Source of the DNA: UBA1724 sp051884615
GTDB taxonomy: Bacteria > Verrucomicrobiota > Lentisphaeria > Oligosphaerales > Oligosphaeraceae
DNA: 64,000 bases
Reading direction: 5' to 3'
Assembly: GCA_051884615.1 (NCBI GenBank)
Contig: JBJEVT010000016.1
Coordinates: forward strand, 124,001 to 188,000
Of the stretch, positions 24,896 to 33,491 are shown one piece after another (the stretch's first letter is position 1; every line of letters begins with the position of its first letter). Made by a program: the position numbers and the translations under genes. Under the pieces are notes generated by a model that had not been told where the DNA came from, searched no databases, and saw nothing but the letters and a program-made list of their open reading frames with translations.

Positions 24896-27145
24896 ATGAA
24901 ATTTCTCCACGTCGGCAAAGCATACCAGCTCTCCATTGAAAACGGCCAGGACCTGGCGGACGCCCTCACCCTGGACGAGGCCCTGTGGGTCGCCATGAGC
25001 GCCCCCCTGAAGGCCTACACCTGCGACCCCAAGGCCCTGGCCTACATCGACTCGGCCAAGCTGGGTTCCATCACCACCGAGAGCCTGAAGGCCGCCATCC
25101 GCTGGCTCCTGGATGTCTACGGGGACCGCGCCGGCATCACCGACCACTTCGATGGAAAACTGCCCCTGGCCGCCCTCACCGATTCGGAGAACGCCCGGAA
25201 AATCCGCCATTCCGCGGAGTACATCCTGAAGGATCTGGGGGAGGCGGACACCAGCGCCATCACCCTGGCCCAGGTGCGGAAATTCCAGCAGATTCTCACC
25301 AGCCGTCCCCTGAACGGGGATGGGGTCATCTCCCTGCAGGCGACGGGGGAGGCCTCCACCGCGGAGCTCCGGGAGCGGTTCCGGGAGTTGATCCAGGACG
25401 GGGTGAAGGCCACGGGCGGCACCCAGGATCTGGATGGCACCATGGGGTTGACCATGGCCCAGCTGAAGACCTACTGGGAGGCCATCCCCCTCTATCTGGC
25501 ATGGAAGCGCCAGGGCGACCTGCCCGAGGGCCAGAGCGCCTCTCCCCTCCTCCCCTTCGGCACGGACACCGCCCCACGCCTCGCCCTCCTCCAGGAGAAC
25601 GCCGACCGGGTGGACGAGTTCTTCCGCCTCTGCGAACTCCAGGGCTTCGACTCCCGGCTGACGGGGAAGGTGCTGGAGCACGACGGCAAGCCCGGCGCCC
25701 TGGACCCCACCGCCTGGCCCGGCATGGAGAGCCACTTGAAGACCATGCCCATTGTCCAGCCCACCGCGGACTCCGCCATTCTTCTGGACGCCCCGGAATA
25801 CATCAATCCCCTCCACCGGGACTGGATGGCGGCCTTGACGGAGAAGGTGCTTCTGCCGGTGCTGGGCGCGGAGACCCGTCGCCTCACCCCGGAGCTTTGG
25901 GCCAAGGCCAAGGCCGCCTTCGCCCCCTACCAGGCCTACATGGCGGCCCAGCAGGGGGGATGCTGCGCCGCCGTGGACCCCGCCCGTCTGGAGGCCCAGG
26001 CCCAATGGACCGGCATCCTGGAGGAGGCGGCCCGGCTGGAGGCCAAGGACCTGGCCGTGGCCCAGATTCTCAAGGAGGCGGAGGACGTGGAAAAGGCCCT
26101 GCTCTATCTCCAGTGGCTGATTCCCGTGTCCAACAACTTCATCAGCTTCCCCGACCTCTACCAGCCCAAGAAACCCACCCTCTTCGAACGGGGACGGATC
26201 GTCATGGACGGACGCTGGTTCAACATGACCTTCCCCGTGGACAACCTGGCCGCCCACTCCGCCCTGGCCGTCAATAGCGGACTCTTCCTGATCTACGTGG
26301 AGGTGGACACCGCCCCCGCCCAGATTCTCTGCGCCCCCGTCACCGTGGGGGACAAGGGGAACCTCACCGTGGGCAAGCGGGGCATCTTCTTCGCCCCCGG
26401 CGGGCAGACCTACAATGCCAAGGTGGTGAAGGTCCAGGAGAATCCCGTCTGCCTCCGGGAGGCCGTGGTGGCCCCCTTCGCCAAATTCGGCAAGATGGCG
26501 GAGGACAAGGTGGCCGCCATGTCCACCAACTCCGAGGGCGTCATCACCAGCAAGATGGCCGGACTGATCAACGATCCCAAGGCTGCGGCGGCGGCCGCCG
26601 CGCCGCCCCCCGCCGCCAAGGGGGACAAATCCGGCATGCTCATGGGGCTGGGCATCGCCTTCGCCGCCCTCTCCTCCGCCCTGGCCTTCATCTGCAAGAC
26701 CCTGGCGGACATGAGCGCCCTCTCCATCCTGGTCTCCCTCCTGTGCGTCCTGGCCGTCCTGCTGACTCCCATCATCCTGCTGGCCCTCATCCGTCTGCGC
26801 CGCCAGGACCTCTCCTCCCTGCTGGAGGGGAACGGGTGGGCCATCAACGCCCGGATGCGTCTCACCCGGGCACAGCGCAAGAGTTTCTCCCGGGGCGGCG
26901 CCTTCCCGGCGGACGCCCTGGGCACGCCCCGGAGGCGCTGCCGCCGGATTCTCTCCTGGCTGGCGGCCGTCCTCCTGGTTCTGCTGCTGGGGGCGGGGGC
27001 GATCCTCTTCGGCTGCCGTCAATCCCATGGGAAGCGGGAGGCGGGCGGCTGTGTGGCCCCCGCGGAGATTGGGCCGGTGGATTCCGCCGTTCCGGCGGCG
27101 TCCGCGGAGAACGAGAACACCCCCGCCCCTGCGCCCGCCCCATGA
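24896..27145 (+). CDS. large membrane protein of unknown function with EF-hand-like segments
   Basis: 749 residues. The N-terminal third has two EF-hand-like stretches: IDSAKLGSITTESLKAAIRW (near 50) and LNGDGVISLQA (near 140), suggesting Ca2+-dependent structure (inference). The middle is alpha-helical with a Cys pair (GGCCAA near 360). An Ala/Pro linker near 560-580 leads to two transmembrane helices at about 582-630 and a third at about 686-707, then a short Ala/Pro-rich tail. There is no signal peptide, so the large N-terminal part is probably cytosolic. The pattern resembles uncharacterised proteins known to me from PVC bacteria, but I cannot name a family. Its stop overlaps the next start by four bases, so it works with the LolA-like protein or is at least translated with it. 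Confidence 0.85.
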   Translation: MKFLHVGKAYQLSIENGQDLADALTLDEALWVAMSAPLKAYTCDPKALAYIDSAKLGSITTESLKAAIRWLLDVYGDRAGITDHFDGKLPLAALTDSENARKIRHSAEYILKDLGEADTSAITLAQVRKFQQILTSRPLNGDGVISLQATGEASTAELRERFRELIQDGVKATGGTQDLDGTMGLTMAQLKTYWEAIPLYLAWKRQGDLPEGQSASPLLPFGTDTAPRLALLQENADRVDEFFRLCELQGFDSRLTGKVLEHDGKPGALDPTAWPGMESHLKTMPIVQPTADSAILLDAPEYINPLHRDWMAALTEKVLLPVLGAETRRLTPELWAKAKAAFAPYQAYMAAQQGGCCAAVDPARLEAQAQWTGILEEAARLEAKDLAVAQILKEAEDVEKALLYLQWLIPVSNNFISFPDLYQPKKPTLFERGRIVMDGRWFNMTFPVDNLAAHSALAVNSGLFLIYVEVDTAPAQILCAPVTVGDKGNLTVGKRGIFFAPGGQTYNAKVVKVQENPVCLREAVVAPFAKFGKMAEDKVAAMSTNSEGVITSKMAGLINDPKAAAAAAAPPPAAKGDKSGMLMGLGIAFAALSSALAFICKTLADMSALSILVSLLCVLAVLLTPIILLALIRLRRQDLSSLLEGNGWAINARMRLTRAQRKSFSRGGAFPADALGTPRRRCRRILSWLAAVLLVLLLGAGAILFGCRQSHGKREAGGCVAPAEIGPVDSAVPAASAENENTPAPAPAP

Positions 27146-27831
27146 AATCCTCCCTCCTCCTCTCTTTTCTGGCCCTGTGCCTTCTCCTCGCCTCCCCCCT
27201 GCGGGCCCAGGAGCTCCCTCCCCGGGAATTTCTGGAATGTCTGCGGGCGCCCCTTTGCCAGGATGCCTGGGGGGAGGCCACGGGCCGCCTGGTGCACAAG
27301 CGCAAGGGGCAGCCGACCCTGGAGGGGAGCCTGGGCGTCCGGGTCACCTTCACCCCCGCGGTCATGTACGCCCAGCTGACCCTGAACGAAACCAACTTCT
27401 ACGGCCTGGAAATCACTCTGGCCACCGCCGGAAAGAGCGCCCAGCACCTGGATCTTCCCGAAAAGGAGGAGAAACCCGGCCTCTTCGACTACGGCGTCCG
27501 CCCCTCCGACCTCTCCTTCGCCTTCCTCTTCTGGGATTTCGTCCAGGAATTGCCCCGCTCCTCCAGCCGGTGGCAGGATTGCCGGGTGCTGAAACTGGCC
27601 TCCCCGGACGGCACGGAGACCGTGGACGTGTGGTTCCAGGCAGAGCAGGGCTTCCCCATGGAGGCCAAATGGTATCGGAAAGGGGAGAGCAAGCCCTGGC
27701 GCACCCTGGTGATGAAGGGAGCCAAGCGCTTCGAGAACGGCCTCTGGTTCGTCAAGGAGATGCAACTCTCCGGCGACCAGTGGAAGACCTCCGTGAAATT
27801 CGACTTCGCGGAAAAGACCGAGGGGCTCTGA
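27142..27831 (+). CDS. outer membrane lipoprotein-sorting (LolA/LolB-like) periplasmic protein
   Basis: 229 residues with a clear signal peptide (cleavage expected after Ala22 in SPLRAQ). The mature part reads as beta-strands, with the sequence FQAEQGFPMEAKWYRKGESK and MKGAKRFENGLWF. This matches the C-terminal-type domain of proteins annotated as outer membrane lipoprotein-sorting protein, an unclosed beta-barrel fold that binds acyl chains. It may carry lipids or lipoproteins across the periplasm. The ATG at 27142 overlaps the stop of the 749-residue gene (ATGA). A hairpin at 27854-27882 follows the stop. Confidence 0.8.
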   Translation: MKSSLLLSFLALCLLLASPLRAQELPPREFLECLRAPLCQDAWGEATGRLVHKRKGQPTLEGSLGVRVTFTPAVMYAQLTLNETNFYGLEITLATAGKSAQHLDLPEKEEKPGLFDYGVRPSDLSFAFLFWDFVQELPRSSSRWQDCRVLKLASPDGTETVDVWFQAEQGFPMEAKWYRKGESKPWRTLVMKGAKRFENGLWFVKEMQLSGDQWKTSVKFDFAEKTEGL

Positions 27832-27853
27832 CCCCACCCCGCGCCTGGCTGAT

Positions 27854-27882
27854 GCTGATTCGCGGGGGAAAAGGGAATCAGC
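27854..27882 (+). terminator. possible hairpin terminator after the LolA-like gene
   Basis: GCTGATTC (27854-27861) and its complement GAATCAGC (27875-27882) form an 8-base stem with a 13-base loop, 23 bases after the stop. The following bases are only moderately T-rich, so termination efficiency is uncertain. Confidence 0.4.
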
Positions 27883-27931
27883 CTTCTTGCAGTGCCTCAA
27901 GGACGGAGCGCGCAAGGTCGGTGGAAATGCC

Positions 27932-28107
27932 GTTTGACTTTTGACCGAAACCCGGTATTAAAGAGGATCCGTCGTCCCGCGTTCGGAAAAAAATCCCCCG
28001 AAAATTCCTCCCGTTTCCTTTTGACTTTTGACCGAAACCCGGTATTAAAGAGGATCCGTCGCCCCGCGTTCGGAGAAAAAGAGGAGACGGTCATATTCCT
28101 CCCATTC
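27932..28107. repeat. 87-bp tandem repeat with 60-bp near-identical core
   Basis: Cores at 27933-27993 and 28020-28080 differ at only a few positions and start 87 bases apart. A less conserved arm (containing ATTCCTCCC) follows each core. As 87 is 29 codons, the repeat keeps frame: on the minus strand both copies can be read as FPNAGRRILFNTGFRSKVKR. On the plus strand each core holds TTGACT-N16-TATTAA, which resembles a promoter. The second core contains the end of the truncated AbiEii-like frame. Confidence 0.85.
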
Positions 28108-28275
28108 GGCGACCAGGCAGGCGAGGTCGACGTCTTGCGTGGTGCGGACATTTGCCCTGACCTCAAAGCGAGCCAGCCAGAAATCCCGCGCCGCGGCGCC
28201 CACCAGCATCAGGCGGATGCCCAGCCTTTCCGCCGTGCCGAAGACGGAGGACACGATGCTCTCCACCGGTGTCAT
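28045..28275 (-). pseudogene. AbiEii-family nucleotidyltransferase toxin, truncated
   Basis: 76 residues from the ATG at 28275 match the N-terminus of AbiEii-type nucleotidyltransferases: LMLVGAAARDFWLARFEV, then TTQDVDLACLVAEWEEYDRL with the catalytic aspartate pair (DVD) of the polymerase-beta-like fold. Family members are normally about 200-300 residues. Here the frame ends at a TAA inside the 87-bp tandem repeat. In another phase the repeat still encodes plausible continuing sequence (FPNAGRRILFNTGF...), which suggests a frameshift plus duplication. The start overlaps the antitoxin remnant's stop region closely (two bases between), the usual AbiEi-AbiEii order. It cannot make an active toxin as it stands. 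Confidence 0.75.
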
Positions 28276-28277
28276 CG

Positions 28278-28703
28278 TCAGGCGATTCCCTCCAGATGGC
28301 GTTTTCGTATTTCCTCTGCCGCCTCAAGACAGCGTCCGTCCTCCGCAGCCAATAAATCGGCATAGACGAGCAGCCAGGGAACCTGGGTCGCAAAACGGCG
28401 TTTCTCCACCGGCCAGAATGCCTCCCGCACCTCGATGTTGCCATCCTGGACAAGATGCCAGTGGTTTCTGGCCGCCGTCCTGGCAACGCCATTTCCCTGG
28501 TTCCACAGGAGGACGTGTCCGGTGGACAGGATCTTCTCCTTCCTTGCCGCGGTCTCGCCGCTGGCAACGAGGTCTTCGCCCCCGTCGATTGCCGCCAGTT
28601 CGCCCGAGTAGCGCACCGCCTTCAGCTTCGGCAACGGACCGGGCGCCGCGGCCCTTCCTGCAGACGATGAAGTTCTGGCGGCTTCGTCAGCCGCCCGTCT
28701 CAA
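28278..28703 (-). pseudogene. AbiEi-type antitoxin/transcriptional regulator, N-terminus missing
   Basis: The frame ends with PWLLVYADLLAAEDGRCLEA and IRKRHLEGIA, matching the C-terminus of type IV toxin-antitoxin AbiEi antitoxins. Upstream, KAVRYSGELAA, WPVEKRRFATQV and TGHVLLWNQ fit the central domain. The N-terminal winged-helix DNA-binding domain that normally precedes it is not visible: the frame continues to 28703 with low-complexity sequence, the only start there is a TTG, and a stop lies further upstream. It is therefore a remnant of roughly the last 115 residues. It stands immediately before the truncated AbiEii toxin, so the whole locus is decaying. Confidence 0.7.
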
Positions 28704-28803
28704 GTCGGCGTGGTGCCGCTCCTTCCCGGGAAGGGAGATTTTCCCTGTTTGCCCGGGGAGGCCTCGCCCTTGGGCGCGTCCTAGAAGCCCGGGATTGGGG
28801 GAC

Positions 28804-28809
28804 TATATT
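28804..28809 (+). promoter_or_regulatory. putative -10 box for fmt
   Basis: TATATT preceded by GGGGGAC, 142 bases upstream of the fmt ATG. No -35 hexamer. The 247 bases between the AbiEi remnant and fmt hold nothing else recognisable. Confidence 0.35.
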
Positions 28810-28950
28810 ATCCGCTTGCGTCTCTCTCCCCGCCCGGCAGGGTATTTGACAGAGGCGCGGGACCCCGTCTTCCGGGGAAACCGCGCCTTCGGACCTGTCG
28901 GCGCACGGTTCCCGCACAACCCTTCCCATTCTCCTCTCCCTCCCCCCTCC

Positions 28951-29925
28951 ATGCCAGAAGACGGCGCGTTCCCATCGAAAATCCGGGTCTATTACTTGAG
29001 TTCCGGCAATCTGGGCATCGCCATTCTGGATGCTCTTCGGGAGGACGAGGGAATCCAGCTTGTGGGGCTAGGCTCCCAGCCGGATCGTCCTGTGGGAAGG
29101 AAGCATCTCCTCTCCCCCACTCCCTTTGCCCGGCATGCCTTGGAAGCCGGGCTGGAGGTGGACCGGGTTCCCTCCGTCAATCGGCCGGAGTTCCTGGAGA
29201 AATTGCGGGCCCTGGGGACGGAGATACTGCTGGTGGTTGCCTTCGGACAGCTTCTGAAGCCGGAGTTGCTTTCCCTCCCGCCCTTTGGCTGCCTCAACGT
29301 CCACGCCTCCCTTCTCCCACGCTATCGAGGCGCCTGTCCCATCAACGCCGCCATTCTCCACGGAGATGCGCGCACGGGGGTGAGCTTCATGCGGATGGAG
29401 CGGGGGCTGGACACGGGTCCCGTGTATGACAAGGTGGAGTTATCCATCCTGGAGACGGAGACCACGGAGGCCTTGGAGGCACGGCTTGGGCGTCTCGCCG
29501 CCTCCCACATTGGGAGTGTTCTCCGAAGAATCACCCGCGAAGGGCTTCAGCCCACCCCCCAGCCCCCCACGGACGAACCCAACGTACGGAAGATCTGCAA
29601 GGAAGACGGGGCCATTCCCTGGACCTGCTCCGCCCGTCACATCTTCAACATGGTTCGTGCCTATCAGCCCTGGCCGCGGGCCTATACCTGCGTGCCGGTG
29701 CAAGGGGAGCTGCGGCGCATTCAAATCACCGAAGCCACCTATTCCCCCGGACATCCCGCAGGGGAGGCGGGCCAAGTGCTTCCCGAAAGTGGAAAAGCCC
29801 TGGCCGTCGCCTGCGGATCCGGCACTCTCTACATCCATCGGCTGATTCCCGACGGCAAGAAGGAGATGTGCGCGGCGGACTTTCTGCGTGGCAATCCAGT
29901 GATGCCGGGAAGCATCCTGGAATAA
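28951..29925 (+). CDS. fmt: methionyl-tRNA formyltransferase
   Basis: 324 residues from the ATG at 28951; the frame is open further upstream, but the family N-terminus (IRVYYLSSGNLGIAIL) starts just after this ATG. The formyl-transfer motif NVHASLLPRYRGACP is at 116-130, with catalytic Asn117 and His119 equivalents, and the third catalytic residue is in GLDTGPVY near 155. The C-terminal OB-like tRNA-binding domain covers about 220-324. It formylates Met-tRNA(fMet) for translation initiation. It precedes the RNase E/G gene by 119 bases. Def (peptide deformylase) is not nearby. The N-terminal formyl-folate loop reads SSGN rather than the more common GTP/GTPDFA, a modest divergence. Confidence 0.93.
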   Translation: MPEDGAFPSKIRVYYLSSGNLGIAILDALREDEGIQLVGLGSQPDRPVGRKHLLSPTPFARHALEAGLEVDRVPSVNRPEFLEKLRALGTEILLVVAFGQLLKPELLSLPPFGCLNVHASLLPRYRGACPINAAILHGDARTGVSFMRMERGLDTGPVYDKVELSILETETTEALEARLGRLAASHIGSVLRRITREGLQPTPQPPTDEPNVRKICKEDGAIPWTCSARHIFNMVRAYQPWPRAYTCVPVQGELRRIQITEATYSPGHPAGEAGQVLPESGKALAVACGSGTLYIHRLIPDGKKEMCAADFLRGNPVMPGSILE

Positions 29926-30044
29926 TCCCCTGGCCGACCCTCCCGGACGCCCCGCCCGGACGCCCAGTCTGCGGAAAAGGACGGCGCCGGCGCCCCCAGG
30001 CTCCCCAGGGAACACGGACTCCTCATTTTTTCCTCCCTCCCCCC

Positions 30045-32405
30045 ATGAAACAAATCCTCATCAACTCGGAAGAACTCCAGGTCCGGGTGGCCGTCGTGGA
30101 AGACGGCACCCTCCAGGACTTCTTCATGGAACGCACCAACAAGGACCGCATCGTCGGCTCCATCTACAAGGGAAAGATCAAGAATCTGGAACCCTCCCTC
30201 CAGGCGGCCTTCGTGGACATCGGCGTGGGAAAAAACGCCTTCCTCCACTACTGGGACATGCTGCCCGCCACCCTGGAGAAGCTGGAAGGGGAAGGGGAGG
30301 ACGATGACGAGCCCCCCGTGAAGCCCGGCCAGGAACGCGCCGAGGCGGACCAGGCCAGCAATGCGGAGGAGGACAGCACCTTCAATCCCCCCGCGCCCCC
30401 CGACGCCCGGAGGGAGCCGGAGGACGGCGACGAGGACGAGGCGGGGCGGGAGGAGTCCCGTCCGGATGTGGCGGCCCCCAAGCCCGCCCTGCCCAAGGAG
30501 ATGGTGGTCAACGGGGAGCGGGACGCCTCCCGGGACACGACCCTGACCAAGGGGCTTCTGCCCTTGGACAAGGGGCAGAAGGGGCTGATTCCCCTGGCCA
30601 AGCCCGCCCCGGAGAAGGCGCCGGAGGAGGAGCTGCCTCCCGTCACCACCGATGAAAATCCCCCGCCCCTGGCGGAGGAGATCGCCGGCAATCCCCGGGA
30701 GGGGCGGCGCAGCAATGGCGGCCAGCCCCGGAACAACGGGAACGGCGGCAACAACGGCGGGGCGGCGAAGAATCCCGCCGGCGGCGAGGATTCCGCGGCC
30801 GGGGCGTCCTCGTCCCACCGTCGTCGTCGGCGTCGTGGCCGCGGCGGGCGCGAGGGAGCTGGCGACCAGGCCCGTCCCGTCCAGGGCGTCAAGAAGCCCG
30901 GGGTGTTCCGGCGGGTGCTGGAGAAGCTGTTTCCCTTCCTGGGGAAGAGTCGTCCCCAGGGCAAGGGGAAGGAATCCGCGGGGGCGGCGTCCGGCGTCCA
31001 GGGGAAGGAGTCCCGTCCCTCCCAGGGTCTCACCGCCAATTCCGGGAAGAGCGAGCTGCTGCCCCTGACGCCCGGGGGCAAGGCCCCTGTCCAGAAGCCG
31101 GCGGGGCAGGCTCCCAAGCTGGAGAAGCTTCCCAAGGGGGAGAAGGAGAAGCCCCGGAAGCCGGAGAAGAAGGGATACACCGTGGAGGACATCCCCAATC
31201 TCTTCCATGTGGACCAGGAAATCCTGGTGCAGGTCACCAAGGGGCCCATCGGCACCAAGGGCGCCCGGGTCACCACCAACCTCTCCATCCCCGGACGCTA
31301 TCTGGTGCTGCTGCCCAACTGCCCCCATGTGGGCATCTCCCGCCGGGTGGAGGACCGGGAGGAGCGGAGCCGTCTGAAGCAGATGATCCGCACCATCCTT
31401 CCCCCCAACACCGGCGTCATCTGCCGCACCGAGGGCGTGGGCCTGAAGCGGGAATACTTCCAGCGGGATCTCCAGATGCTCATGGACGCCTGGCACAAGG
31501 CCGCGGACGCCTTCGCCAAGCGCCGCGCCCCCTACTGCGTCTACCAGGAACCCGCCCTGGTGGAGCGCACCCTGCGGGACAATCTGACCCAGGACATCGA
31601 CGAAATCGTCTGCGACACCAAGGAAGCCTACAACCTGGCGCTGGAGATGCTCCAGCGCTTCGACCGGCAGGACTCCATCAAGGTCAAGCTCTACTCCAAC
31701 CCCACCCCCATCTTCATCAAATACGGCATCAGCCAGCAGATCGAGGGCATCTCCAACCGGAAGGTGCCTCTCCCCAGCGGGGGATACCTCTGCATTGACG
31801 AGACCGAGGCCCTCATCGCCATCGATGTGAACACCGGCAAGAACCGCTCCGGCAAGGACCAGCCCGAGACCATCCTGGCCACCAACATGGAGGCCGTCAA
31901 GGAGATCGCCCGGCAGCTCCGTCTGCGGAACATCGGCGGCCTGGTGGTGCTGGACCTCATCGACATGCGCTCCCGCAAGGACCAGATGGCCGTCTACCGG
32001 GCCTTCAAGCAATACACCGCCGAGGACCATGCCCGGATCAAGATCTATCCCATCAGCGGGCTGGGTCTGCTGGAGATGAGCCGCCAGCGGGAGAGCGAAT
32101 CTCTGGAGAGCACCATCTACGAGGACTGCCCCTACTGCAAGGGGCGGGGTCTCATCAAGACCGCCACCAGCGTCTCCGTGGAGATTCAGCGGCGCCTCAA
32201 CGAGCTGCTGGCCCGGAAGAAGGACGTGCAGCACTTCGTCATCACCGTCCACCCCAAGATTCTGGAGCGGCTGCGCACGGTGGACCACAAGGTCATGAAC
32301 GCCATGGCGGCCGAGCACAACCGCCAGCTCACCTTCAACGCCTCCCCCGAGCTCCACATCGAGGCCTTCCACATCGCCGACAAGGATACTGGAAAGGTCT
32401 TCTAG
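30045..32405 (+). CDS. ribonuclease E/G family protein with large insertion in the S1 domain
   Basis: 786 residues from the ATG at 30045. The first 80 residues are the start of an RNase E/G S1 domain (KGKIKNLEPSLQAAFVDIGV). Residues about 82-376 are an insertion: acidic (30300-30480 of the DNA), then Pro/Lys- and Gly/Asn-rich, with a basic RRRRRRGRGGR patch. The S1 domain resumes near KKGYTVEDIPNLFHV, and the catalytic core follows with Mg2+-binding aspartates in AIDVNTGKN (near 592) and VVLDLIDM (near 637). The zinc-link motif CPYCKGRG is near 698. It should cleave single-stranded RNA in mRNA decay and rRNA/tRNA processing. No C-terminal degradosome scaffold is present; the insertion may serve that role (inference). 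Confidence 0.93.
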   Translation: MKQILINSEELQVRVAVVEDGTLQDFFMERTNKDRIVGSIYKGKIKNLEPSLQAAFVDIGVGKNAFLHYWDMLPATLEKLEGEGEDDDEPPVKPGQERAEADQASNAEEDSTFNPPAPPDARREPEDGDEDEAGREESRPDVAAPKPALPKEMVVNGERDASRDTTLTKGLLPLDKGQKGLIPLAKPAPEKAPEEELPPVTTDENPPPLAEEIAGNPREGRRSNGGQPRNNGNGGNNGGAAKNPAGGEDSAAGASSSHRRRRRRGRGGREGAGDQARPVQGVKKPGVFRRVLEKLFPFLGKSRPQGKGKESAGAASGVQGKESRPSQGLTANSGKSELLPLTPGGKAPVQKPAGQAPKLEKLPKGEKEKPRKPEKKGYTVEDIPNLFHVDQEILVQVTKGPIGTKGARVTTNLSIPGRYLVLLPNCPHVGISRRVEDREERSRLKQMIRTILPPNTGVICRTEGVGLKREYFQRDLQMLMDAWHKAADAFAKRRAPYCVYQEPALVERTLRDNLTQDIDEIVCDTKEAYNLALEMLQRFDRQDSIKVKLYSNPTPIFIKYGISQQIEGISNRKVPLPSGGYLCIDETEALIAIDVNTGKNRSGKDQPETILATNMEAVKEIARQLRLRNIGGLVVLDLIDMRSRKDQMAVYRAFKQYTAEDHARIKIYPISGLGLLEMSRQRESESLESTIYEDCPYCKGRGLIKTATSVSVEIQRRLNELLARKKDVQHFVITVHPKILERLRTVDHKVMNAMAAEHNRQLTFNASPELHIEAFHIADKDTGKVF

Positions 32406-32420
32406 CCCTCTCCCGCCCCC

Positions 32421-33491
32421 GTGCAGATCCGCGTCGAACATCTCACGAAACACTACGGGGACTCCCCCGCCCTCCAGGACGTGAATCTGACCGTGGAGGA
32501 CGGGGAGCTCTTCTTCCTCCTGGGGCCCTCCGGCTGCGGGAAGACCACTCTGCTGCGGACCATCGCCGGCTTCGAGAGCCCCACCCGGGGTGAAATCTAC
32601 CTGGGGGACGTGCCCCAGAAGGAGATTCCCCCCGCCCGGCGCAACGCCGCCATGGTCTTCCAGGGCTATGCCCTGTGGCCCCATCTCACCGTCCGGGAGA
32701 ATGTCTCCTTCGGCCTGGAGATGCAGGGGATTCCCCGGGAGGAGCGGGAGAAGCGGGTCGAACGCACCCTGCGGGAGCTCCAGATCCTGGAGCTGGCGGA
32801 GCGGAAGCCCAACCAGCTCTCCGGGGGACAGCAGCAACGGGTGGCCCTGGCCAGAACCCTGGTCATCCATCCCGGAGTCCTCCTGCTGGACGAACCCCTG
32901 GCCAACCTGGATGCCAAGCTGCGACGGGACATGCGCCTGGAGATTCGCCGCATCTGCAAGGAGAACCACCTCACCGGAATCTATGTGACCCACGACCGGG
33001 CCGAGGCCCTCTCCATGGCCGACCGGCTGGCCGTCCTCCGGGACGGACGGCTGGAGCAGGTGGGCACGCCCCGGGAGGTCTATCGCCGCCCCCGCACCCC
33101 CTTTGTGGCGGAATTCATCGGGGAGACCAATCTCCGGGAGGCCGTCCTCCGGGAGCTCCGGGAGGACGGCGCCCTGCTGGACACCCCCCTGGGCCCCCTC
33201 CTCTCCCGATGCCTTCCCCCGGAGGCCGCCCCCGGCATGAAGCTGGTGCTTTCCCTGCGTCCCGAGGCCTTCCGCCTCCTGGACCCCCGGGAATCCGGGC
33301 AGGAGAACTGCCTTTCCGTGACCCTGAAGATGTCCGAGTATCTGGGGGAGCTCTGCCAATACGAGGCATGGGACGGGGCGGGAGGCACCCTGCGCTTTGA
33401 CCAGTTGAACCCAGGGGATGACTGCCTTGTCCCGGGCCAGCCCCTGCGCCTCGCCCTCTCTCCCCAGGACGTTGTCTGCATGAAGCCGTGA
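32421..33491 (+). CDS. ABC transporter ATP-binding protein (polyamine/iron/sugar type, CUT1-POPT-like)
   Basis: 356 residues with a GTG start at 32421. Walker A GPSGCGKTT (35-43), Q-loop VFQGYALWPH, signature LSGGQQQR (near 133) and Walker B VLLLDEPLANLD are all intact. A C-terminal TOBE/OB domain (about 240-355) marks the group that powers polyamine, iron, sulfate, molybdate or sugar importers. No permease or binding-protein genes are adjacent, so it is an orphan ATPase whose substrate cannot be assigned. It follows the RNase E/G stop by 15 bases, and its own stop overlaps the uvrC start (GTGA), which indicates an operon rnase-abc-uvrC. Confidence 0.9.
   Translation: MQIRVEHLTKHYGDSPALQDVNLTVEDGELFFLLGPSGCGKTTLLRTIAGFESPTRGEIYLGDVPQKEIPPARRNAAMVFQGYALWPHLTVRENVSFGLEMQGIPREEREKRVERTLRELQILELAERKPNQLSGGQQQRVALARTLVIHPGVLLLDEPLANLDAKLRRDMRLEIRRICKENHLTGIYVTHDRAEALSMADRLAVLRDGRLEQVGTPREVYRRPRTPFVAEFIGETNLREAVLRELREDGALLDTPLGPLLSRCLPPEAAPGMKLVLSLRPEAFRLLDPRESGQENCLSVTLKMSEYLGELCQYEAWDGAGGTLRFDQLNPGDDCLVPGQPLRLALSPQDVVCMKP

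Noticed and set aside
27932..28080. Terminal repeats of an insertion sequence or MITE
   Set aside because: The two cores are direct, only 87 bases apart, have no inverted ends and no transposase nearby; a local tandem duplication is the simpler reading.
28687..28929. 80-codon minus-strand frame beside the AbiEi remnant as its missing N-terminus
   Set aside because: It is in another phase and shows no winged-helix pattern; it reads as Arg/Pro-rich non-coding sequence.
29829..33359. Minus-strand open frame of about 1176 codons opposite fmt, RNase E/G and the ABC ATPase
   Set aside because: Pure shadow of the plus-strand genes, all of which have intact catalytic motifs.
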